Assembly (NCBI GenBank): GCA_011033025.1
Contig: WFMF01000241.1
Span: 124,001 to 188,000, forward strand
Reading direction: 5' to 3'
Source of the DNA: Beroe forskalii
Lineage: Eukaryota; Ctenophora; Nuda; Beroida; Beroidae
DNA: 64,000 nucleotides
A model generated the notes under the pieces. It searched no databases. It was not told where the DNA came from and saw only the letters and a program-made list of their open reading frames with translations. Each line of letters begins with the position of its first letter. Position 1 is the first letter of the stretch. Shown in pieces: positions 11,034 to 23,000 of the stretch. Position numbers and translations under genes: made by a program.

Positions 11034-14000
11034 TCACCGGAGTTTCGTGCCCTTGGTAAGTCCTGACTTGATACCGCTTTTCTCGCCCTGATAGACCCCA
11101 CCTTGGTCCCGCATGTCAGGGACTTGGGACCTTCTCTTCTTCAGCGCCTTGTCGAACTTGTTCCGATGCTTAACACGCGGGTTTCGCTGCTCTTTCTTCC
11201 GGTGTGGTGTCAATCCCTGCGGAAGAATGGTGTCAATCCCTGCGGGAGAATGGTGTCAATCCCTGCGAAAGAATGGTGTCAAACCCTTCGGGAGAATGGT
11301 GTCAATCCCTGCGGGAGAATGGTGTCAAACCCTGCGGGAGAATGGTGTCAAACCCTGCGGGAGAATGGTGTCAAACCCTGCGGGAGAATGGTGTCAAACC
11401 CTACGGGAGAATGGTGTCAATCCCTGCGGGAGAATGGTGTCAAAAATCCATCCAGTAAAAACCCTGATCCTGTTATCATTAACTCAAAACATTCCCCAAT
11501 TGGAGCTCTAATTTGGGAATTCACCGCGCAGGGTCTGTACCCTCTTGTAAGGATATGTAGTTTACTATGAATTAAAACCTGATTTCACGGTTCGAGTCGT
11601 TGAACAAGAGTCGCATGATTACAATTAATGAGTACTTTATTTATTCTCTTTTGACTCAATGGTAGTCGTACAAATGGAAACGATGAGGTTATTCAATGAC
11701 AATTAGAACCTTCCCACTTGCTAAGCGAGCAATCGAGCATCGCTCTCGCGCTGCTCGGGAGTTAGGTGCACGAATCACAAAGTGAGAAGATATTATTTCC
11801 TAATATTGCAACGTTTTGTTGCGAAGCTGCTGAAAATAAGTGGCTTTCGAAACAAATCTTTTAAAAACATATTCGACACTATAGTGGTTGCAGTATTAGT
11901 ACGTAATACGGTTCGTAATAATGGCTCGCTCCTTCGGGGCTCGACATTATTACTCACCGTATTATTTGTAATCGCACCTTAGCAGTAGTTTCCTGGACAA
12001 CTTTGAATTTGAGCCCTTTTTTCTTTTTTTTCTGAGCTTATCTTTATTTCCTTTAATTCGGCAAAGAATTCAATGAAGAGTTTACTTCCTCTAAGAATTC
12101 AATGAAGAGTTTACTTCCTCTAAGAATTCAATGAAGAGTTTACTTCCTCTAAGAATTCAATGAAGAGTTTACTTCTTCTTAGAATTCAATGAAGAGTTTA
12201 CTCCTTCTTAGAATTCAATGAAGAGTTTACTTTCTCTGAGAATTCAATGAAGATTTTATTTTCTCTAATCGTGACCACATCAAACCTATGTTCCTGTGGT
12301 CATACTGTTGACCAACGACCACAAAATGTGCTATCCACACTAACACTTCGAATAATATGTTCTATTGTTGGAGTAATTTATATTCACTTATAACTTTAAA
12401 AAACCTTATCATGAGTAATATGGCGCGGGTAAAACGCAAACTATTAAGCTGAATGAGACGTTGATCTGAGGCTAATAACCTACTCGACTATTCGACACAG
12501 AGACGCATTGCATATCACGCAGTAAAGTGAGGGATGCACGGCAACTGTCGTTGGGAATTCTTTATTAATAAGCGATAATTATCGCGAAAAAAGCGGTAAC
12601 TTTCGCTTTGCTGGTTGTTACGGGTAATAAAGCGCTTTTTTGGACCCTGAAAAAGCACTTCGTTAGCGGTTTATTGGCGAACTTTTTTCCAACAAAGGGG
12701 TATTAAGCGCTTTTTGCGATAATCATCGCTTATTAATAAAAAGCTCCCGAAGACAGTTGCCGAAAGCACCAGTTGAAGTAAGGTCTTTCTTTTAAAGATG
12801 GCGCAGACCCAACTCAAGATGCTGGAATTTTTATAATCCATCAAAAATTGAAAATGTCTCCAGTTTTCGTGTTTTCTGACAAATCTGATAATCAAGAAAA
12901 AAATGCAGGCAAGGATGCCAGCATCTGCAGCGCCCCCAGAAGAAAAACTACAGTATGGGTTGAATTCAGTCATTGATAAGAGAGTGGGCACAGGACAGTG
13001 GTATTGATGTTAACAGTTGCTGGATTTTAAGCAACCCTCGAGTAATAAAAAGCAAGTTTTTGATCAAAGAATGAATTACTTCTTTAATCATCAGCACATT
13101 AAATAACTTGGCATCCTACATCAACATTTGAGGGAAGCACCACAATGTGGTAAGTATGGTAAGTGTGACAGCAGTGGTAGTTATGTGTCAGTGATATGAG
13201 CTGGTATAATTCACTATTTGGTGGAGATATGGCGACGGAGACTTCATTCAGAACCCGTGCAGTGTAAAAGGGTGCCACATGATATTTCAACAGAAGGCAA
13301 TGGTTAGGGACTAGGGTCTGCGTAAGGACTCAAGAGATTGAAGTTTGAATGATAAATTGGGACGAGAGAATTGTAATCAGAAGCTTCGAAAATCTTTTGA
13401 TTATTGTCGTCTGGGTAAGTGTTATGGTTAAGGCTAGAGAATAAGTTTAGGGTCTGGGTTAGGGTTATGGTTCGGGTTAGGGAAGAGAGATTAAGTGCTG
13501 TGATGTGAAATGTCTGAGTTATAAGTCGGGTTCCCCTTGTACCTTACCTTAGAGTACCTTAGAGTCCGTTTAGCCGGGATCACAGATGGGCGACGTCAAC
13601 ATGCGAGTCTTCCAAGCCTGCCATTCTGGAGCATCTCTGAACATTCCATTCAAGAAGGCTGTTGCTGTTCACAGCAGTGTATCCTGTTGTTGGAGGTGTA
13701 TCGGGAAAGCTTTCAAGAAATCTTCCCAGAGCCACTTTGAATGAATCAAGTGTGGACTGTTCATTAACAGATTTGGGAAGAATTGTTGTAGTGGGTCGCG
13801 ACTGACCTTTGAGCTTTCGGGTGTAGTCCTGGGACAGCAGTTTTCAAACCCAGTCTTGAGTTGTTTTTAAATACCATGCCAATGTCATTTGGGGCATCTC
13901 CGCAGGCGATTTTCCATGTATGGATGATAATGTATCGCTCCCTGCGTCGTTGGAGTGACATGATCCGAAGGTGTTTCAGCCTTTCCCAATAATCAAGGTC

Positions 14001-17000
14001 TTTGCAAGAACTAATTTTCCGTGTGTAGTTTATTTGTCCGCCCTGATTTAAGTTTCAACTGCCCTTAAGGGCGGAGTCGACCGAATCCAGTTTCCTAGGG
14101 CCGCTTAAAAACAACCTTTTGATTTGATTGATTGAAACCCACGGTGGGGCACCACTAAGGGCTTTGAAACAAATATAATGTGTACAATAAAAATCATAAA
14201 TAAAACCACAGAGACATTGAGATGGCTGAAAGCCATGTGTTCGCAGTACAGTGCAGTCTGAAATTGCGACTGTATCATGTCTATTTCCAATCTGACACTC
14301 AAAATCAGCACTCAAAAACATACAACATAGCACACTCAAAACGGTGGAAAAGGACTTGGCGGAGGGTTTCCACCCAGTCCTGTCCTGTGTGAGGGATCAC
14401 GGCCCGTGATTTGAATGTTCGTGGATGATGTAATCCGTGGCGTTGTCTGAGGCGTGATAGGCTGAGGTTGAGACGAACGCGATACATTGAGAGGAGAGGG
14501 TTGCACCTTTTCTCTGCTGCACACTTGTCCATTACTGATGTAATGATAAAGCTGTGGCTGGCTCTGATATTCTCCTTCATCTTGCTCACAAGTCCATTCC
14601 GTTCTGCTCTTTCTTCGCGCGTTCTATCGGGGAGATGAACACTCTGCTGAAACGAGTCTCCCGCAAGTTCTTGGCACTCCGTAACACCGCCGCTGCTCCT
14701 TCGATGCTGCGAAACACGATCTTGACTGGACGCCGGGCTCCTGCTCTTACACTCCCAACACGAACACAGTCACTAACTGCAGGCTTCTCCGTCGGACAGC
14801 TGACACTGAGAACTTCATCGATCTTCTCCCGCACGACTTCGTTGGATGCCTCCTCAAGTCCGAAAACCATCACGGTTCTCCTTCTGTCATCATCCATTAC
14901 AGCCGACTTGACTGCCGCTTTAACTTGCTTTGCTGTTATCTTCTCATCACAGCCCTGCTTCAAGACGTCGCTGAAACTCTTTATCTCCTTCTTCACAGTA
15001 GTCTCTAGAGCTTCAATCTTGTCGCAGTTACTCATTAACAGGCTCTCCTGGAGTTTACCTTTTAGTAGTGCCTTCTGGCACTCAATCTGTTCCTTGTGTA
15101 GCCCTTCCACGTACACAGCCGCTGATCGTAGCATGGTCTTACTCTTCCCCAGAACGCCCACAGCTGACAAAACGAGGGTTGAAAGGGTCGCTTTGTCACA
15201 CTTCATCAATGCTGCCTTCGACAACTCCTGCCACTTGTCACCAAACAATCCACTGAATACTGAGTCCACATCATGTTCCACTGCGTATAGATTTTCCAAT
15301 GAAAACTCCATTTTGTGTACTCCTTGTACACAGTGTTGCACAGAGTAATTGTGTGCGTGTTGCAGATTTGAGATAACTGATAAGCGAGCTGCAGATTTAA
15401 CACACACAAGAAAACTGATAATAGCAATCTGAGATAATAGCAACCGGTTTTATCTGTTGAAATTGAGTTGAAAAAGTAGATAAAAAGTCTATAATTTTAG
15501 TGACGAACATTTCACTTACAAAGGTACAAAAGTGATCGTGAAGGAATTAACCAAGTTTAATTCTTTCTGGACAAATCTTGGTCCGCTGTGTCAGTTCAAA
15601 TGGTCCAAGGATAATGTAATTTTCATTCGGGGGCCGGTTAAAAAGACCGACTAAAAGTGCAGGTAACATAAAGATCATTGCCCGAATTAATAGTCAAAGT
15701 TAATTTGAGTTAAATAATAGATCGTTGGAAAAATTATTGAATATGTAGGGAGAGAAAGTTCAAACTGAACCTGGGTATCACCCGGCCTAACGGAAATCAA
15801 AACGAAACATTTTCTTGATTGATCAATCGAATGATTTAATGAACACTGAACCGGACCGTAGAAGACAAGGGAACGTCCGTGCGCGCGAATTTACTTTATA
15901 CGCGCGCAATTTGCGCGAACATCATCGCTCAAAATGCAAACGTCTACGGCGACTCAAGTCTTGATCGAAATAGCGCGAAATTCTTGTGCTCTCTGAAATT
16001 GCGGCAATATCGAGAGCACTCAGCAAGTTTTGGCACACCCATTCATAATTTGTGGAAATGCAATTCACCGATGAGCTGTGCTATTCGGGATACTTGGTCG
16101 ATTTAAGGATTAAAGGTTAGCGTTTAGGGACAGGCATTCACGGTAATGGTTACTGGTTAAGTTTAGTAATTTTCACGGGCTACAATGACAAGTTTTGACG
16201 CTGTTCAGCTCTGAAGACTTACCTTATTCTTCATAATCTTGTAAGTTATCCCTCTTTTGTCCTCATCATCTTCCATCAGAGCGGGGTCTTCAGATGATAC
16301 CTCAATTCCTGAGAAAAAGCGAGAATTGGAATGGAATACTGACTTCCAAACATTGACTACTTTGAAAGTTTCAGAAGTTTTAAAGAAGAAACGGTGAAAA
16401 GAAGCCCCGGACAAAAGCCCCCCCCCCCTCTTGACCAAAAGCCCCAAAAGCACTTACGTGTAGTGTGTATATGAGCTTGTGTTGGGATTTAAAGGTTAGG
16501 GTTAGGATTGCAGGGGTTAAGGTTATGGTTAGGGACAGGGTAAGGGTTGAGGTTAGTGTTATGTTTAGGGCCATGGTTGCTGTTTGAGTTTGAGTTAGTA
16601 AGGGTTATGGTTAGTGTAAGGGTTATGGTTATGGTTAGAGTTTGTAGGGGGGGGGGGGGGCTTCTGTCATGGGAAGAAATATCATGAAAGCATTAACTCT
16701 TACCGGCTTTCTTCTTTTTCCGTTTCCGTTTCTTTTCCTCTGTTATCTTAGCTTGTTTTGCGTACAGATCCTCAGTCCTGATTTCAACGAATAAATATTC
16801 AGACTATCAAATTATCAACACATACCAAGCACTGCAATTTGCTTTTATCAAATAATTATATCATCAAATCATTTGATATGAACATTACTACTGTAACCAT
16901 GTTTACAGAGGGGGATGAGGGAGTCAGATATGAGGTACGATTGATAACCACGCCCCCGTCTAAGGGAACTTACTCGGGAAGTTCATCTTCAGAAAGTTTC

Positions 17001-20000
17001 CTTTTCTTCTCTTCCGCCTTCTCCTGAGCCCCTTCAGTGGAATTTAACAGGTTCTCGATCTCCTTTTCCAACGCCACATCTGGGAAAGTATTGAATTAAA
17101 TTTTGAATCAAAGCGTCGCCGCACGCTTTAATAATATTCTAAAAAAAGCGACGACTGGGACAATTATCAATGCTTTACAATTCGTAATCAATATAGACGA
17201 AACATTTCCTTGTGTTTGGAGATATTTCTTCGTATTTCACTATATTTCCTCGCGTTTGGAGATAATATTCCCTTGCATTTCCTTGTGTTTGAGAATATTT
17301 CTTCGCACCTGACAACATTTCCTTGTGTTTGAGAATACCTGTTTTGGAGCAGTTGTCCAGGAGTTTCCGCAGGCCCACAATCCGCTCAATTACAGGGTGC
17401 TCTGACACTGATGTCTTCTTGGCAGAGGATTGTAGCATCAGGTAAAACCTGCCCCAGGGATGTAATCAATCATTATCAGTGTGGTTATTGGCTGTTTTCC
17501 ATGCGATAACCAATTCAACGGAGACTTTAAGTTGCCATCTTATACTGGGCGTTTCACAAATACTGTGACTATTTCAATTAAAGTTCCAAATTCAAAAAAG
17601 ACAAAAAAAGGTAGCCAATTTCAATACATGCAATCCCAAATTGCCAACGTTCCCCAATCCCCGCGCCGCCTACTACTCAAGTACTCAACTTTCCTTAATC
17701 CCCCGCCCTCTACTAGTCAATTACCCGATGTTGAGGCAGTAGAGAAGGTTCAGCTGATACTTGGATTCTATGTAGCTGTGCGCACTGTCGCTGAACTTAC
17801 TGGTTTCACGACCTGATGAAAAAGGGTAATGAAATGAGTTGTGCAAAGCTTTTAGGACAGCCTTGAACTATTTCAACATAACCGGCTATTCGGTTGTCCG
17901 GCCGGCTAGCCGGTTGTGTCGCTGTATACAGTGTATACAGCGTATACACTATACAGGATACACTATACTATGTGTATAGTATACACTGTACAGTGTGTAT
18001 ACAGTGTATATACACTGTACAGTGTATACTGTATACACACTTTATACTTTTAAAGTTATACAGTACGCTGTACAACTTTTATAAGCCGGCAGTGTGGCAC
18101 AGTGGGGCGTGACATAAGGTCATCTGTATCTGTATCGGTCCTACACTCGACCAGCCTTTGTATACACTACCCAGTTCTACTTCCGTGTATGGAATTTCTG
18201 TTCAGTGTCGTGTTGTTGCAGTGCTTGGTACCTTGTCCAACCGTGTTACAATTCTCGCTTATTTACTTTCTCTGATTTCTTTGTATTATAATTTTGGTCA
18301 ATTAATTTATGAGCTAATTAGATACTTTATTTATCACCACCAAAACCGTTGGACGGTTGGTCTAGTAACCCCCGCTGGTTTGGATGTGATCAGCCCATTT
18401 TGTCTCTTTTCAGGTTCCGTTGTCACATCCAAACCCGCGGGGGGTTACTAGACCAACCGTCCAACGGTTTTGGTGGTGATATCTTGAAAGATGTATGTAG
18501 TTTGAAACCATGTTACTTTCCCAAAGGCAGTTTGGACCCACGTAACTTGCCCTAACGTAGTCAGAACCGACGTTACTAGCCCACACGCAAGTCTAACCCA
18601 CGTAACTCACCCTGACGAAGTCCAAAATTACGTTATTCTAGCTAGGAATTACTAGAATTGATATATTTCTTAATTTCTACAAATCGTCCACGTGAACTCA
18701 CGTGCTGAAATATAGCAACCAGATCTAATTTCACGTGCATTAGTCGTATTTGAACTCATTTCAACTAACCAAGTCGAAAATCCCGTAAATATCAATTTCT
18801 TCAAATCCCCTAATTTCTACAAAACGTCCGTGTACTCACGTGCTGAAATATAGCAACCAGATCTAATTTCGTGCATTAGTCGTATTCAAACTCATTTCAA
18901 CGTGATCATGTCGAAAATCCCGTGTAAATATCAATTTCTTCAAGTCTCCTAATTTCTACAAAACGTCCGCGTGAACTCACGTGCTTCACAAGTCCATCGT
19001 ATATTTCCCATCCCTATTCACTTCGAGACATGGAGAAACCATTATCAGTTCACCATCGTATCACAGAATAGGACTACAGTAAAAAAAATTTGTCATAAAC
19101 ATTATTTCAATCAATTTGCAGTTCAATTTTTAGAAGCTTCCCACGACAACAATCTTCGACCAATCGCCCTGGAACTCGTTTTACAGCTGAATCTCAAGGT
19201 CTTAAAGCATCATATCAAAGTAAAACATAATCCGATGAAAAATCTTTGAGTCGGAGATGTCCAAAGTAGCGCAAAAGTGCATTCTATCGCAAAATACGCT
19301 ATTTTAGTGGTTTTACGCGATTTTTATGACGTCATTACAGCACCAAAATAGGCTCAAACCAACTTCCCATATAGCCTAAGCCACAATTTCGCCTTAGCAC
19401 AACATACTTTGGCCGCTCTCATCTCAAGATAAGTCGCAGTTCTTGACATCTCACTCGTTTAAGTTTTGTCCAATAATTTGAAATTCAATTTTTCACCGTA
19501 CCTTAGAAAATCGCTTATATCTCGATGAAAAATCGAGATAGCCCAATGATCCATATGATTTTCTGAAAGCTCTTTAAATTTGCTAAAAATCATTCTGAAA
19601 AATCAGACAGCTATCTCCTTTCCTTCTTGCTGAAAAATGCGTTCGAAAATGGCCTATTTCCGCTAAAAAAGAAAGGAAATTTCGCTAAGTTGATGACGTC
19701 ATAATGGCGTCATAATGACGTCACCAGACCTTCTCACATAGCCTAATCCACAATTCCATCTTAGATGAACAAAACGTGACCTCGATCATGGCTCTATCAT
19801 TTCCCGTTCTTGAGATCTCATCGTTTTAAGATGGGCCCCAATTATCATGATATTATATATTATTATTATCACCACCAAAACCGTTGGACGGTTGGTCTAG
19901 TAACCCCCCGCTGGTTTGGATGTGATCAGCCCATTTTGTCTCTTTTCAGGTTCCGTTGTCACATCCAAACCCGCGGGGGGTTACTAGACCAACCGTCCAA

Positions 20001-23000
20001 CGGTTTTGGTGGTGATATCTTGACACATGTATGTAGTTGAACCCATGTTACTTGCCCAAAGGCAGTTTGGACCCACGTAACTTGCCCTCACGTAGTCCGA
20101 ACCCACGTTACTAGCCCACACGCAAGTCTAACCCAGGCAACTTACCCAGACGAAGTCCCAAACTATTTTATTCTAACTTGGAATTACTAGAATTGATATA
20201 TTTCTTAATTTCTACAAATCGTCCACATGAACTCACGTGCTAAAATATAGCAAACAGATCTAATTTCACGTGCATTAGTCGTATTTGAACTCATTTCAAC
20301 ATAACCAAGTCGAAAATCCCGTGTGAATATCAATTTCTTCAAATCCCCTAATTTCTACAAATCGTCCGTGTGTACTCACGTGCTGAAATATAGCAACCAG
20401 ATCTGATTTCACGTGCAATAGTCGTATTTAAACTCATTTCAACGTAATCAAGTCGAAAATCCAGTGTAAACATCAATTTCTTTAAACCCCCTAATTTCTA
20501 CAAAACGTCCGTGTGTACTCACGTGCTGAAGTATAGCACATGCATCTTATTTCATGTGCATTAGTCGTACTTGAACTCATTTCAACGTAATCAAGTCGAA
20601 AATCCTGTGCAAACATCAATTTCTTTCAATCCCCTAATTTCTACAAAACGTCCGCGTGAACTCACGTGCTCCACTAGTTCATCGTATATTTCCCATCCCT
20701 ATTCACTGTGAGACATAGAAAAACCATTATCAGTACACCATCGTATCACAGAATATGATTACAGTACAATTTTTCCTCAAACGTAATTTCAATCAATTTG
20801 CAGTTCAATTTTCAGAAGCCTCCCACGACAACAATCTTCTGTCGATCGCCCTGAAACTCGTTTTATTGCTAAATCTCAACGTCTAAAAGCAGAATATCAA
20901 AAGTAAAACATAATCCGATAAAAACTCTTTGAGTTGGAGATGTTCAAAGTAAGCATAAAATAGCATTCTATCGCAAAATACGCTATTTTAGTGGTTTAAC
21001 GCGATTTTGATGACGTCATCACAGCACCCAAATAGGCTCAAACCAACTTTCGATATAGCCTATAAAACAATTCCGCCTTAGTACAACATACTTTTGACCA
21101 GTCTCATCTCAAGATAAGTCGTAGTTCTTGACATCGCACTCGTTAAAGTTTTGTCCTATAATTTGAAATTGATTCTTCACCGTACCTTAGAAAATCGCGT
21201 ATATCTCGATGAAAAATCGAGGTAGCCTAATAATCCATATGATTTTCTGAAACCTCTTTAAATTCTCTAAAAATCATCCTGAAAAATCAGAGAGCTATCT
21301 CGCTTCCTTCTTGGTGAAAAATGCGCTCGAACATGGCCTATTTTCGCTAAAAAAGCGATAAAATTTCGCTAAGTTGATGACGACATAGTGACGTGAAAAT
21401 GACGTCACCAGAACTTCTCTTATAGCCTATAACATTTTCCCATCTTAAATCAACAAAACCTGACCTCGATCATGGTTCTACCATTTCCCGTTCTTGAGAT
21501 CTCGGCTTTATAAATTTGCTCCCAATTATCATGATCTATCTTATATCTATCTATATTATGCTTATATCACCCTGTGACACTCGTTCGTCAAATTATACCC
21601 TGGCCAGTCTTTTTTATTACCGCGGGGGGTTACCGCCCTGGCCAGGGCGGGAATATATTATATATTATATCACCCTGTGACACTCAAATCTCTAACTTAT
21701 ACCCCTGGCCAGTTTTCTTTTTACCGCGGGGGGTTACCGCCCTGGCCAGGGCGGGAATTATATATTATATCACCCTGTGACACTCAAATCTCTAACTTAT
21801 ACCCCTGGCCAGTTTTTTTTTATTCCGCGGGGGGTTACCTCCCTGGCCAGGGAGGGAATAATCTTATTAGTACAGCATTAAATTATTTCCAGTGTATGAA
21901 GTATTGGCTCGGGTGAGTGGTGCCGGTATAGAAGTACTTTAAGCCCGCCGTTGTTATTGTTCATTGCTACAATACGATGCCCGTCTCAAGGCGTGGAAGC
22001 CAATGTCTGATTCAATAAACTAAAGCCTTTCATTGCGTATAGTGTAAAAAGTACTGATTGGTCAATTAATGTATACACTGTATACAGTCCACCAACCTAG
22101 TTGAAGCAGAGGGTACACTGTACAGTACACACTATACACTGTACAGTGTATACTGTATACTGTATACACAGTATACAGTAAACCAACCTAGTTGCAGCAG
22201 AGGGTACAGAGGATCCTGCGCCTCGCTCATCTTGTCCCTGAATTCATCCAGCATTTCTGGGAGTTCTGGCGACCGCTGGGAGAGAGTGATATTGTTAGAC
22301 TTATTACTCTAAATTACTCTAAATTACTCTAAATTACTCTAAATTACTCTAAATTACTCTAAATTACTCTAAATTACTCTAAATTACTCCAAATTACTCT
22401 AAATTACTCTAAATTACTCTAAATTACTCTAAATTACTCTAAATTACTCTAAATTACTCTAAATTACTCCAAATTACTCTAAATTACTCTAAATTACTCT
22501 AAATTACTCTAAATTACTCTAAATTACTACAAATTACTCTAAATTACTCTAAATTACTCTAAATTACTCTAAATTACTCTAAATTACTCTAAATTACTCT
22601 AGTAGATTACTCTAAATTACTCTAAATTACTCTAGTAGATTACTCTAAATTACTCTAAATTACTCTAAATTACTCTAAATTACTCTAAATTACTCTAAAT
22701 AACTCTAAATTACTCTAAATAACTCTAAATTACTCTAAATTATTAGGTACTAGCTGCTTTTACGGCACATATAATATAGAACTATAGGTCGAAGGAGTAA
22801 CCTAATACCACATATATATAGTGAGCGCGAAGCGCGAACTATATATAGACGCATTATTGGCCGAAGCGAAGCTGAGGTCAATAATGGTTTGTTTTGGACG
22901 AGGCGAAGCCGAGTTCAAAACAATGTGGTATTAGGTACTCCTGAGACCTATGGTGATATTACATGGCGAAATAACATAAATTATGTGGTGGAAACTCATT

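Larger units (their letters stand above)
18335..21860. mobile_element. 3.5-kb noncoding insertion built of hairpin-headed tandem units
   Basis: Comparison with the unoccupied duplicate (about 62680-62695) gives clean ends: TTTA-TCACCACC... at the left and ...GGAGGGAA-TAATC at the right, an insertion between A and T with at most a 2-bp AT duplication. Inside are two ~1.5-kb tandem units (18335-19866 and 19867-21540), each opening with a long palindrome, and three ~100-bp units (21560-21860) each holding an 18-bp palindrome. The big units contain sub-repeats (CGTCC..GTGAACTCACGTGCTGAAATATAGCAA). No transposase. The 5'-TC start, A/T target, absence of a duplication and terminal hairpin recall Helitron-like elements, but the usual CTRR end is missing. 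Confidence 0.75.
16950..22052. repeat. Inverted segmental duplication, copy 1
   Basis: 16950-18334 plus 21861-22052 matches 62505-64000 in inverted orientation, including UTP3 exons 8, 9 and 10 and their introns. The only large difference is the 3.5-kb block 18335-21860, absent from copy 2. The match continues to the right edge of the window, so its full extent cannot be seen. Confidence 0.9.

Noticed and set aside
14055-14339. Minus-strand frames between the two LINE pieces
   Set aside because: No reverse transcriptase motifs; the two overlapping frames share no homology with ORF2.
18894-19249. 92-codon frame within the 3.5-kb insertion
   Set aside because: The parallel position of the second tandem unit is not open, so it is not a conserved coding sequence.
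22300-22743. CRISPR-like regular repeat
   Set aside because: Repeats are contiguous without spacers; a simple eukaryotic satellite. The same holds for 27298-27601 and 34813-35218.
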